Assembly: GCA_020026175.1 (NCBI GenBank)
Contig: JAHHQV010000034.1
Coordinates: 1-29,486, forward strand
Direction of reading: 5' to 3'
Length of the DNA: 29,486 nt
From: Phocaeicola sp.
Lineage (GTDB): Bacteria > Bacteroidota > Bacteroidia > Bacteroidales > Bacteroidaceae
Below are positions 8,163-16,206 of this stretch, one piece after another; within the stretch, counting starts at the first letter, position 1, and each line of letters opens with the position of its first letter. Made by a program: the position numbers and the translations under genes. Below the pieces are notes generated by a model. That model was not told the origin of the DNA. It did no database searches and saw only the letters and a list, made by a program, of their open reading frames with translations.

Positions 8163-9114
8163 AACCGCTTTCTTTTATGTTTTTAATGTCTTCATTTATT
8201 TTAGAACCGATAGTAGTGAGTAAATCACCTACTATAGCAGAGTTTATGCCTGTGTATAGAGCTTTTTTAACGCCATGTTTGCTCATTTGACTTCTTCCAC
8301 CGGCAAACCTTAAAAATGCTTCGGGATTTGTCAGTCGGAACAAGGCAATTGTCCTTATTACTTCCTCTTCACTCAATTTTTCAGCATTTTCCAGTGGAGT
8401 CCCTTTTATAGGTTGTAGTAGGTTTATAGGTATTGACATTATCCCCAGACTTTTCAATTGTAGGGCAAGTTCTGCTCTTTGCTTCATATTTTCTCCCATA
8501 CCTATGATACCTCCACTACAAACACTCATTCCTGCTTTTTGTGCAGCTTTAATAGTCTCTATCTTTTGTTCTTGAGTGTGTGTACTGCAAAGTTGGTTAA
8601 ACATTGAGTGGGATGTCTCAAGGTTACAATGATACCTCTCTACACCGGCTTTACGCAGTTTCATTAGCTGATTATAACTGCTTAGTCCCAACGAGGCACA
8701 CAGTTTGATGTTACTATTTTCTTTTATGCTTTCATATAGTATGCAAATCTTTTCCAATTCTTTGTCTGTAGGTTTTTTACCGCTTGTAACAAGTGAAAAT
8801 CTTGAGACTCCGTGTTCTTCGTTGTATTTTGCATGTTCTATACAAATATCTTTATCCACTATTTGATATTTTTCTATATTAGTAGAATAATGAGCTGACT
8901 GTGCACACCATTTGCAGTTTTCTGTACATTTCCCTGACTTTGCATTTAATATTGAACACATGTCAAATTTCTGAGATGCAAACTTCAATGTAACATTATG
9001 CGACAAGTCCATCACTTGTTGTAGAGGATTGTTACTTATGAAATCGAGAATGTCCTTTATTTCGATTTCCTCTTTATTTAGGATTTTATCTTCTATTCCT
9101 GTAATCATATTCAT
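8152..9114 (-). CDS. bioB: Biotin synthase (radical SAM)
   Basis: The 320-residue product inserts sulfur into dethiobiotin. The radical SAM cluster motif CTENCKWC gives Cys63, Cys67 and Cys70, and YHCNLETS and RFAGGR further on are BioB-specific. The second, sulfur-donating [2Fe-2S] cluster ligands appear present, including the cysteine of YHCN. The ATG at 9114 overlaps the stop of the preceding ORF as ATGA; a second ATG two codons later is possible. An intrinsic terminator ends only 11 nt before the start, so expression of the whole operon must pass through it unless a promoter lies in the few bases between. Confidence 0.96.
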   Translation of the reverse strand: MNMITGIEDKILNKEEIEIKDILDFISNNPLQQVMDLSHNVTLKFASQKFDMCSILNAKSGKCTENCKWCAQSAHYSTNIEKYQIVDKDICIEHAKYNEEHGVSRFSLVTSGKKPTDKELEKICILYESIKENSNIKLCASLGLSSYNQLMKLRKAGVERYHCNLETSHSMFNQLCSTHTQEQKIETIKAAQKAGMSVCSGGIIGMGENMKQRAELALQLKSLGIMSIPINLLQPIKGTPLENAEKLSEEEVIRTIALFRLTNPEAFLRFAGGRSQMSKHGVKKALYTGINSAIVGDLLTTIGSKINEDIKNIKESGYEL

Positions 9115-9512
9115 ATAAAGTATATAAAAAAAACGTCGGCAAAAAGGCTTTTTTCAGTCCTTTTGCCGACGGTAAGTATATTATAAAATAAAAAATCCGA
9201 ACAAACTGTATCACAGTCATATGTAACAATGGCTGGCATGAGATTTTGTGCAGAAATGTTTGTTTCTACAAATTTATTTATTATATCCTCAATTCCATTG
9301 TAAATGTCATTATCAGTATAGCTTTTTTTCTGAATTATAGATGATACATCAATACTTTCATTCTTTGTAAGAGCAGAATCTGCTATACTCTTTGATACGT
9401 GTCCGATGCTTACTTGAAAGCGCAAACTCATGAAAATAGCATATGCTTTACGACTCCATTTACGGAAGCGTACACTATTATTGAAACTATATTTTCTGTC
9501 AGTATATTTCAT
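9111..9512 (-). CDS. Small basic protein / possible leader ORF before bioB
   Basis: This 133-residue frame is not a family I can name. The N-terminal third is rich in arginine and aromatic residues (RFRKWSRKAYAIF at 16-28), followed by IGHVSKSIADSAL and then an acidic, isoleucine-rich middle. Two cysteines lie in YDCDTVCSDF. The last 19 or so codons run through the intrinsic terminator hairpin and the stop overlaps the bioB ATG. A strong promoter match lies just upstream, giving a very short 5' leader. No signal peptide is obvious. I infer a real transcribed gene or leader whose translation could influence the terminator. I have an impression that similar small proteins occur in other Bacteroidetes, but cannot verify it. 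Confidence 0.55.
   Translation of the reverse strand: MKYTDRKYSFNNSVRFRKWSRKAYAIFMSLRFQVSIGHVSKSIADSALTKNESIDVSSIIQKKSYTDNDIYNGIEDIINKFVETNISAQNLMPAIVTYDCDTVCSDFLFYNILTVGKRTEKSLFADVFFIYFI
9126..9172 (-). terminator. Intrinsic terminator/attenuator immediately before bioB
   Basis: On the minus strand GTCGGCAAAAGG (9170-9159) pairs with CCTTTTTGCCGAC (9147-9135) with one bulged base and a loop of about 11 nt. Eight T residues follow at 9133-9126. This has the full form of a Rho-independent terminator, yet it lies inside the 3' part of an ORF and ends 11 nt before the bioB ATG. The most economical reading is an attenuator controlling entry into the biotin operon; a simple terminator for the upstream ORF would leave bioB with no visible promoter. 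Confidence 0.8.
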
Positions 9513-9531
9513 TCAATCATGTTTTGCGCTG

Positions 9532-9563
9532 CAAACTTAAATAAAAAATATTTATAAATCAAA
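9532..9563 (-). promoter_or_regulatory. Promoter of the ORF-bioBAFGCD unit
   Basis: On the minus strand TTTG (9563-9560) is separated by 20 nt from TAAGTTTG (9539-9532), a full match to the Bacteroidetes primary sigma-factor consensus TTTG-N19/20-TAnnTTTG. Transcription should start near 9526, leaving about 13 nt before the ATG at 9512. No other equally good promoter was seen between here and bioB. Confidence 0.75.
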
Positions 9564-9578
9564 CTAAGTCTGTATAAA

Positions 9579-10556
9579 TTATCCTTTCAACATTTCTTTA
9601 ATACTTCCTATTGAACTTAGAAGAGATGAGGCTTCATAAGGTATATATACAGTCTTGTTGTCTTTTCCGCTTGTCATTTCCTTTAGAGTTTCGATGTACT
9701 TCAAGGCCAACTGGTATGTGGCTGGATCAGAGTTGGTTCCTTTTATAGCTTCAGCCAGTTTTTCAATAGCTTCAGCTTCGGCTTTTGCTTGTAGAATTTT
9801 TGCTTCAGCTTCACCTTGTGCCAATAGAATCTGCGATTCCCTCTGAGCTGCAGCTTGATTTATTTGTGCCTCCTTTTCTCCTTCTGAATAAAGAATTTTT
9901 GAGGTTTTGTCTCCTTCAGCCTTCAATATTTTGGCTCTTCGTTCACGTTCGGCCTGCATTTGTTGTTCCATAGCTTGACGCACTGTTTCAGGAGGAGTTA
10001 TGTCTTGAAGTTCTACACGGTTCACCTTGACACCCCATTTATTGGTAGCATCGTCAAGTACCTCACGAAGACGCGAATTTATAGTGTCGCGCGATGTCAG
10101 AGTTTCGTCCAACTCTAGTTCGCCGATGATATTACGCAGTGTTGTCTGTGTTAGTTTCTCAATGGCATTTGGAAGATTCTCTATTTCATAGACAGACTTG
10201 AATGGGTCGGTAATCTGGAAATATAATAAGGCATTGATACTTGTAGTAACATTGTCTTTTGTAATTACGCTTTGTTCTGGAAAATCATAAACCTGTTCAC
10301 GTAAGTCTATTACGTCCGACATTCTTACTATGGCATGTGTCATTCCGTTGGGTTTGGTAACCATATATCTGGTATAGACTTTCCTAGGACGGTCCAAGAT
10401 AGGCCATATTATATTTACACCAGAAGATAACGTACTGTGATACCTTCCCAAACGTTCTATAACTTTTGTTTCGCCTTGTCGGATAATCTTAAGACCTTGT
10501 ACTGAAAAAACTACAATCACCAGTGCGACTAGTGATACAATTACTAATGCTCCCAT
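9579..10556 (-). CDS. SPFH/band 7 (stomatin-like) membrane protein
   Basis: A 325-residue SPFH-domain protein of the stomatin/QmcA type. One transmembrane helix (about 3-23) is followed by the band 7 domain, with RQGETKVIERLGRYH at 27-41 and the family stretch DITPPETVRQAMEQQM further on. An alanine/glutamate-rich coiled coil (QAKAEAEAIEKLAEA region) near the C-terminus supports oligomer rings. Such proteins form large membrane-associated assemblies and act with NfeD partners; the nfeD gene lies directly upstream with a single base between the two frames. The role is membrane-domain organisation or quality control by family analogy; a specific substrate is not known. The last gene of its unit, it ends 66 nt before the bio-unit promoter region's ORF. 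Confidence 0.92.
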   Translation of the reverse strand: MGALVIVSLVALVIVVFSVQGLKIIRQGETKVIERLGRYHSTLSSGVNIIWPILDRPRKVYTRYMVTKPNGMTHAIVRMSDVIDLREQVYDFPEQSVITKDNVTTSINALLYFQITDPFKSVYEIENLPNAIEKLTQTTLRNIIGELELDETLTSRDTINSRLREVLDDATNKWGVKVNRVELQDITPPETVRQAMEQQMQAERERRAKILKAEGDKTSKILYSEGEKEAQINQAAAQRESQILLAQGEAEAKILQAKAEAEAIEKLAEAIKGTNSDPATYQLALKYIETLKEMTSGKDNKTVYIPYEASSLLSSIGSIKEMLKG

Positions 10557-10557
10557 A

Positions 10558-10992
10558 TTAGATTTTTTTTACTGTTAGAATAATACTGTTTATACTTATA
10601 ACTTTTACCTTATCACCTTTTCTGATAGTTTCTTCATTGTCGGCAACGGCTTTCCAACTGTCTCCGTCAATTATTACTCTTCCCGAATTGCTGTATGGTA
10701 TAATATCTTCCTCTACTATAGCTATTCTGTCTATCAATGCTTCAATACCACTTTTAGGGATATTGCCCTTACGTGTAAAAACTTTTAGCATAAAAGGTCT
10801 TACAAATATAAATGATATGAATGTAAATATTGCAAATACAGAAATTTGCCAAATAAGTGATTCTGTGAAACAAGATGCAGTGGCTGCACATACTGCTCCT
10901 ATACTAAGGCAAAGTGCCGCAAAACCTACTGTTATAATTTCAATGAAGACAAGCAATAGAGCTATTGCTGTCCAAATGTGCCATATTTCCAT
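10558..10992 (-). CDS. NfeD-like membrane protein
   Basis: This 144-residue protein has two to three hydrophobic helices in its first 75 residues and a C-terminal beta-rich domain with GRVIIDGDSWKAVADN, the OB-fold signature of short NfeD proteins. In the family the soluble domain packs on partner SPFH proteins, and the adjacent stomatin gene 1 nt downstream fits that pairing. A well-placed promoter (11018-11048) precedes it, with the expected start site about 20 nt before the ATG. Short NfeD proteins lack the N-terminal serine protease domain; none is present here. Confidence 0.9.
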   Translation of the reverse strand: MEIWHIWTAIALLLVFIEIITVGFAALCLSIGAVCAATASCFTESLIWQISVFAIFTFISFIFVRPFMLKVFTRKGNIPKSGIEALIDRIAIVEEDIIPYSNSGRVIIDGDSWKAVADNEETIRKGDKVKVISINSIILTVKKI

Positions 10993-11017
10993 ATATGATG
11001 ATTTTAGTTGTCGACAT

Positions 11018-11048
11018 CAAAGATATGAAAAGTTTTTGTAAAATCAAA
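11018..11048 (-). promoter_or_regulatory. Promoter for nfeD-stomatin unit
   Basis: On the minus strand TTTG (11048-11045) lies 19 nt before TATCTTTG (11025-11018), a full match to the Bacteroidetes promoter consensus. The expected transcription start is near 11012, about 20 nt before the nfeD ATG at 10992. Confidence 0.75.
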
Positions 11049-11122
11049 AGTTATTGAGACCTTTTTTGATTAATGATAAAATATTGATTCACTATATGGC
11101 CTGGGAAACGGATTTGTTGTTA

Positions 11123-11410
11123 TCAAATGAAATTCATCAATATCCATATTGCTGACAGAATGAGCAATGCTAATACCGAAATTATCGCATAAACCTTTAT
11201 TGTAAGCAAATTGTCTGTATGTTCTTTTTCTTGTTTAAATTTGATTACTTCTTCCAGCTTTTCTATTGTTACATTCGATGTGTCAAAGTTATTTCCTTTT
11301 TTTACAATGTATTTGTAGTGTTCTTTTATCCTTTCTTTATTTAGTTTTCTGAGTTCTCGGTTTTCTTTATCCCGTCTCAACATATCATTTATACATCCTA
11401 ATGTACCCAT
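11123..11410 (-). CDS. Small tail-anchored membrane protein, unknown function
   Basis: A 95-residue protein I do not recognise. Residues 1-70 are highly charged and likely helical (RRDKENRELRKLNKERIKEH), and the last 25 residues form one hydrophobic helix ending four residues or fewer from the C-terminus, giving a tail-anchored layout with the charged part in the cytoplasm. It stands alone: nfeD begins on the same strand about 130 nt downstream behind its own promoter, and mgtC is divergent upstream. Composition resembles neighbouring genes, and the frame is clean from its ATG to stop. No function can be inferred from context. Confidence 0.6.
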   Translation of the reverse strand: MGTLGCINDMLRRDKENRELRKLNKERIKEHYKYIVKKGNNFDTSNVTIEKLEEVIKFKQEKEHTDNLLTIKVYAIISVLALLILSAIWILMNFI

Positions 11411-11651
11411 AATTTAAGATTTTAAGTTATCGTAATATTGTTGATGTTAACAAAATACGAAAAAAATATCATGAATGGTTGATTTTAGATAAATTAACTA
11501 TGACTTTTGCAATAGCAAGTTTTTTGACTTGGTTCAATAGTTTATCAAAATGCTGTGCAGTTTGAATATCAAAGACGCTTTTATTTCAAACTCACCTAAT
11601 TTATGTTTACTAATAATGAGTCTATAGATTGGAAATTTGCCTTTTTTATGT

Positions 11652-11659
11652 TAGATTTG
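11652..11659 (+). promoter_or_regulatory. -7 box and RBS before mgtC
   Basis: TAGATTTG matches the Bacteroidetes -7 element; only a partial -33 match (TTGG, 11629-11632) sits 19 nt upstream. A purine-rich AGAGGT lies about 8 nt before the mgtC ATG at 11691, an unusually recognisable Shine-Dalgarno sequence for this genome. Apart from this the 11411-11690 gap shows no clear gene. Confidence 0.45.
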
Positions 11660-11690
11660 TAAACATATAAATATAAAGAGGTAATACAGT

Positions 11691-12365
11691 ATGAGTTTAT
11701 ATTGGGATTTCATCATAAGACTGATAGCTGCCAGTCTTATGGGAGTAGTGATAGGTTTGGAGAGGGAATACCGCTCAAAGGAAGCTGGATACAGAACACA
11801 TTTTCTAGTAGCATTGGGAAGTGCGTTGATGATGATTGTTTCGCAATATGGATTTGATGATGTGCTTTACAAAGATTTAGTCAGACTAGACCCTAGTCGT
11901 TTGGCTGCACAGGTAGTATCCGGCATTGGTTTTATAGGTGCAGGGACTATAATATTACTTCAGAAACAGATAGTAAGAGGACTTACTACAGCCGCAGGAA
12001 TATGGGCTACGTCAGGAATAGGTCTGGCTGTAGGTGCAGGAATGTATAAGATAGGAATTGCTGCAACAATTTTGTTTTTGATAGGAGTAGAGGTGCTGAA
12101 TTATTTTTTCAAGGGTATAAGTTTGCGTAGCATGATTGTAGAGTTTTCTACATCGAAGGAAGAGAGCCTGAAACTTATATCAGCAATGTTCAGTTCAAAA
12201 GGTTTTTTGATTAGTTCTTACGAGATGGAAGAGAAAACCGACATTAAGGGAAACCACGTTTATAGTGTAAGTATGGTGGTCAAGGCCAAGAATATGAACG
12301 AGGAGGGGATACTTCTAATGCTTTTGCATGATTTCCCTGAAATAACGGTCAATAAGATAATGTGA
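11691..12365 (+). CDS. MgtC/SapB-family membrane protein
   Basis: The 224-residue product has the MgtC/SapB domain in its first 140 residues: about four hydrophobic helices, with GVVIGLEREYRSKEAGYRTH at 18-37 and GIGFIGAGTI near 78-87 both diagnostic. A soluble C-terminal domain of about 80 residues, possibly ACT-like, follows. Family members are inner-membrane proteins linked to growth at low Mg2+ and, in some pathogens, intramacrophage survival; many commensals carry housekeeping versions. One of the two plus-strand genes in the window, it converges on hydF with 40 nt between stops. Nothing ties it to the hydrogenase cluster. Confidence 0.9.
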   Translation: MSLYWDFIIRLIAASLMGVVIGLEREYRSKEAGYRTHFLVALGSALMMIVSQYGFDDVLYKDLVRLDPSRLAAQVVSGIGFIGAGTIILLQKQIVRGLTTAAGIWATSGIGLAVGAGMYKIGIAATILFLIGVEVLNYFFKGISLRSMIVEFSTSKEESLKLISAMFSSKGFLISSYEMEEKTDIKGNHVYSVSMVVKAKNMNEEGILLMLLHDFPEITVNKIM

Positions 12366-12405
12366 TATTGATATTACACAGATAATCCAGTCGTTTCTTT
12401 TGTGG

Positions 12406-13602
12406 CTAATATTCTATTTTGTCTAGTATCCCTTGCAGAAATGCAATGGTAACGCCATAATTCGTCATCGGTACAGATTGAGATTTGGCTTTTGCTACTC
12501 TGCTGGCCATATGTTTTCGGTTGAACATGCACCCACCACAATGTATTATCAGATCATAATTGCTCAAGTCGTCCGGGAAGTCAGCTCCGGATACAATATC
12601 TATCATTATATTTCCTCCAAATTTCTTACGCAGCATTGCCGGTATTTTTTCACGTCCAATATCCTCAGTCAGAGGAGCGTGAATACAAGCCTCAGCAATG
12701 AGCACATGCGAGTTTTCGGTAAGATTATTTATACTGTATGCTCCATTCACAAAATATTCTATATCTCCTTTCATTTTGGCAAATAAAACAGAAAATGATG
12801 TTATATTGCTTTCCTTAGGTTTCTGACTATATACGGTTTTGAATACTTGTGAATCTGTAATTATAAGTTTTGGAGCAGATTTCATAATATTCAGCATATC
12901 TTTCATATTGTCTGTAGTACAGCTAAGTACAAGACATTTCTTGTCGAGTAATTCTCTTATGGTCTGTACTTGAGGTAAGATGAGTCTGCCTTTAGGGGCT
13001 TGTATATCTTGTGGCATAACCAGCAGAACTGTATCTCCCTCTTTCACCAGATTTCCTGTAATGTCTGTATTTGATTCATTAGAATTTTCCTTTACAATAT
13101 CTGAAAGTACACTTAGTAATTCTTTTATTCCTTCTCTGTTTACAGCACTTGTAAGTACCGCCTTCTTGTTGAAAACGTCTTCTATATTTTTCAGAACCTT
13201 GTTGGTATCTGTTATCATATCTGCCTTATTAAGGACTATGATATAGGGTATAGTCTTTTCTTCGAGTAAGGAACTCCATCTTTTGTTGTCTTCTATTGAA
13301 GACTCTGTGCAGACCAAGATTCCGATATCTGTTCGTTCGGTAGCCTTAAAGGTTTGCTTTACTCTCATTTCCCCTAGTGTTCCTTCATCGTCAAAGCCTG
13401 CTGTATCGGTCAGTACACAAGCCCCTATGCCATGTATTTCCATTGCTTTCGTAACGGGATCGGTAGTTGTACCTGGTGTATCCGATACTACTGAGACTTC
13501 TTGTCCTGTAATAGCATTGATAAGTGATGATTTGCCGCTATTTCTTTTTCCAAACAAAGTTATATGTATGCGGTTTGCATTTGGGGTATCCTGTAAAGAC
13601 AT
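12406..13602 (-). CDS. hydF: [FeFe]-hydrogenase maturation GTPase HydF
   Basis: HydF is the scaffold on which the 2Fe subcluster is assembled before transfer to HydA. The 398-residue protein has the GTPase domain first (Walker A GKRNSGKS at 18-25, the switch DTPGTTTDP and G3 DTAGF), then a dimerisation region, then the cluster-binding domain with CIH at 306-308 and HCGGC at 354-358, matching the family C-x-H...H-C-x-x-C pattern. All key residues are intact. It is the last gene of the hyd group and is separated from hydG by about 100 nt without a promoter I could recognise; it may be co-transcribed. Confidence 0.95.
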   Translation of the reverse strand: MSLQDTPNANRIHITLFGKRNSGKSSLINAITGQEVSVVSDTPGTTTDPVTKAMEIHGIGACVLTDTAGFDDEGTLGEMRVKQTFKATERTDIGILVCTESSIEDNKRWSSLLEEKTIPYIIVLNKADMITDTNKVLKNIEDVFNKKAVLTSAVNREGIKELLSVLSDIVKENSNESNTDITGNLVKEGDTVLLVMPQDIQAPKGRLILPQVQTIRELLDKKCLVLSCTTDNMKDMLNIMKSAPKLIITDSQVFKTVYSQKPKESNITSFSVLFAKMKGDIEYFVNGAYSINNLTENSHVLIAEACIHAPLTEDIGREKIPAMLRKKFGGNIMIDIVSGADFPDDLSNYDLIIHCGGCMFNRKHMASRVAKAKSQSVPMTNYGVTIAFLQGILDKIEY

Positions 13603-13703
13603 TGTAAAGATGTTTTTATATTATTATGAACGTGTATTTAATAGACAGTAAATAGTGACCGATAAATACGATGGTTAATTATCAGACAATATATAAACAA
13701 TAA

Positions 13704-15128
13704 TCAGAAACGAAAATCACGTTTCCCTTTTAATATTTGGTCAAGGAAGTCTATAGCTCTTCTTTTGATAGCAGGGTTGGGAATTTTTCCCATCTGTTCC
13801 CTTATTGTTCTCATTCCCAATGCTTTTGTTTCAGCAGAAGCATAATCCTGAAGATATTCCTGTAGTGTCATCAGTGCATTTGGAGCACAACAATTGGCTA
13901 TTTGTCCTTTTTTTACAAGTGACATAAAGCGATCACCGGTTCGTCCTTCCCTATAACATGCAGTGCAGAAACTTGGTATATATCCTAATTTCAGCAGCCA
14001 TGCCACAATCTCGTCAAGTGTACGTGTATCGCTTACGTCAAATTGTTCCGAATTATCTTCATGACGTTCGTTTTCAGCATATCCTCCTACACTGGTTTTC
14101 GATCCTCCACTGATTTGAGAAACCCCCAGTGCAAGAACCTTTTCACGCGATTTTTGTGATTCTCGTGTAGATATGATCATACCGGTGTATGGAACTGCTA
14201 TTCTGATAATAGCCACAATTTTTTGGAAAACGTCGTCTGATATTGCATCTTTGAAGTCTTCGGTATTAATGTCATCAGCAGGACAGATTCTAGGAACACT
14301 GATGGTATGAGGCCCGACTCCGTATGTCGCTTCCAAATGCTCGGCGTGCATAAGAAGTCCCGTAAAATCATATTTGTATGTATTCAGACCAAAAAGTACT
14401 CCTATACCTACATCGTCTATTCCTGCCTGCATTGCTCTGTCCATAGCTTCGGTATGATAAGCATAATTGCTTTTTGGCCCGTGTGGATGAAGCTTTTCGT
14501 AATTCTCTTTATGGTAAGTTTCCTGAAAAAGTATATATGTACCTATTCCGGCATCCTTCAGCTTTCGGTAGTTCTCTACAGTAGTTGCAGCTATATTTAC
14601 GTTCACACGGCGTATAGCACCGTTTTTGTTTTTAATACTATATATGGTTTTTATAGATTCCAATACATATTCTATTGGTGAGTGTACTGGATGTTCTCCT
14701 GTTTCAAGAGCAAGTCTTTTGTGTCCCATGTCCTGAAGTGCCATAACCTCGTTACGTATGTCTTCCTGACTGAGTTTTTTTCTTGATATAGTTTTGTTCT
14801 TTACATGATAAGGACAGTATATACAGCTGTTGACACAATAATTTGACAGATATAGCGGGGCAAACATTACAATGCGGTTGCCGTAGAATTTCTGTTTTAT
14901 TTCCCTTGCCAGCGAATATATTTTCTCTATCATTTCATAGTCATTACACTCCAGCAGAATGGCTGCTTCACGATGTGAAATACCTTTACAGTTACTGGCT
15001 TTTTCTATAATGGAATTGACGATTTCTCTATTGCCGGCATTTTGTTTTGCATACTCCAGAGTATCTAGAATTTCATCATGACTGATAAATTCATCGGCTA
15101 TCATTGAATTAACTTTGTACATAAACAT
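13704..15128 (-). CDS. hydG: [FeFe]-hydrogenase maturase HydG (radical SAM tyrosine lyase)
   Basis: HydG splits tyrosine to provide the CO and CN ligands of the H-cluster. The 474-residue product has the radical SAM motif CVNSCIYC (Cys98, Cys102, Cys105) and the HydG-specific C-terminal auxiliary cluster motif: CTAC followed 22 residues later by a cysteine in NCCAPNA, i.e. C-x2-C-x22-C. Presence of that C-terminal motif separates it from ThiH. It starts 5 nt after the hydE stop. Length is normal for the family. Confidence 0.96.
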   Translation of the reverse strand: MFMYKVNSMIADEFISHDEILDTLEYAKQNAGNREIVNSIIEKASNCKGISHREAAILLECNDYEMIEKIYSLAREIKQKFYGNRIVMFAPLYLSNYCVNSCIYCPYHVKNKTISRKKLSQEDIRNEVMALQDMGHKRLALETGEHPVHSPIEYVLESIKTIYSIKNKNGAIRRVNVNIAATTVENYRKLKDAGIGTYILFQETYHKENYEKLHPHGPKSNYAYHTEAMDRAMQAGIDDVGIGVLFGLNTYKYDFTGLLMHAEHLEATYGVGPHTISVPRICPADDINTEDFKDAISDDVFQKIVAIIRIAVPYTGMIISTRESQKSREKVLALGVSQISGGSKTSVGGYAENERHEDNSEQFDVSDTRTLDEIVAWLLKLGYIPSFCTACYREGRTGDRFMSLVKKGQIANCCAPNALMTLQEYLQDYASAETKALGMRTIREQMGKIPNPAIKRRAIDFLDQILKGKRDFRF

Positions 15129-15133
15129 AATAT

Positions 15134-16180
15134 TTATAATCGGACCTCATGAAAGTCTCCACGACTGTAGTCAATATTATAACCAATACTGTTCAGTTTT
15201 TGTTCAAGCAGAGCTAGTCCCTCGGCTGCTTCTGCGCCCATAGAGGCTTTGTTGTTATATAATGAATATTTTTTTCTTTGATTATATGGTGAAAGATTAG
15301 GCATCACAACATTTGCTCCTGCTAAGATACCTCTTTCTCTTCCATCGGGTGCAATAGAAGCCAGTGCTGTAGTAGAGGGTATCAGGGCATGTGGGTGCAT
15401 AATCCTGAATATAGAAAGAAGCAGCAATGTAGTGTTCAGACTTCCCATACTATATTCTGCAAAAGGAGTGTCGCTATGTGGAATGAATGGCCCTATTCCT
15501 ATCATTTGTGGCTTGAATTTTTCTATGAACAATATATCTTCAACTATATTGTCGGTGGTCTGTCCTGGACTGCCTACCATTATGCCTGTCCCGGTCTGAT
15601 AACCTATCTCTTTCAGATTATAAAGACATTGTATTCTGTTATCTAGAGACATTGATTCGGGATGTAGCTTGGAATAATGTTTCTTATTGTATGTCTCATG
15701 ACGAAGAAGATACCTGTTGGCACCAGCATCATAAAACTTTTTATAAGATTCAGCAGATTTTTCTCCAAGAGAAAGCGTAATGGCAACGTCTTTGTATGTT
15801 GAGCGTATGGATGATACTATATCTACTATACGTTCATCATTCATATATTTATCTTCACCGCCTTGCATCACGATTGTTCTGAATCCTAATTTATAGCCCT
15901 CTTTGCAACATTCCATAATGGTATCTCTATCAAGGCGATACCTTTCTATGTTTCTATTGCTTCTCCTTATACCACAATAATAGCAATCATTACTACAACA
16001 ATTTCCTATTTCTATCAGGCCACGTATTAAAACATTGTTTCCAAAATGTTTCTGAGCCTCATCTTTGGCTATATTATTGATTAGCTGTAAACCATCATCG
16101 TTGCACTCATCTATTAAAATGCGAAATTCATCGGGAGAAAGAGTTCTCTCCCGATGAAGCCGTTGTATGAGTTTTTTCAT
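15134..16180 (-). CDS. hydE: [FeFe]-hydrogenase maturase HydE (radical SAM)
   Basis: A 348-residue radical SAM enzyme with the motif CSNDCYYC (Cys62, Cys66, Cys69) preceded by another cysteine. It resembles BioB/PylB-type proteins and sits between hydA and hydG, identifying it as HydE, which acts with HydG products to form the bridging dithiolate part of the H-cluster. MGSPGQT in the middle and SIAPDGRERGILAGANVVMPN near the C-terminus fit the family. The gene begins 26 nt after the hydA stop, so the two almost certainly share a transcript. Confidence 0.94.
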   Translation of the reverse strand: MKKLIQRLHRERTLSPDEFRILIDECNDDGLQLINNIAKDEAQKHFGNNVLIRGLIEIGNCCSNDCYYCGIRRSNRNIERYRLDRDTIMECCKEGYKLGFRTIVMQGGEDKYMNDERIVDIVSSIRSTYKDVAITLSLGEKSAESYKKFYDAGANRYLLRHETYNKKHYSKLHPESMSLDNRIQCLYNLKEIGYQTGTGIMVGSPGQTTDNIVEDILFIEKFKPQMIGIGPFIPHSDTPFAEYSMGSLNTTLLLLSIFRIMHPHALIPSTTALASIAPDGRERGILAGANVVMPNLSPYNQRKKYSLYNNKASMGAEAAEGLALLEQKLNSIGYNIDYSRGDFHEVRL

Positions 16181-16206
16181 AAAGATCTTTTATGTTTGAA
16201 GATTTG

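Noticed and set aside
11560..11591. GTTTGAA/TTCAAAC inverted repeat before mgtC
   Set aside because: A 7-bp stem with an 18-nt loop is weak and has no T-tract or clear operator position.
12366..12405. Terminator between convergent mgtC and hydF
   Set aside because: I looked for a bidirectional hairpin in the 40-nt gap and found none of useful length.
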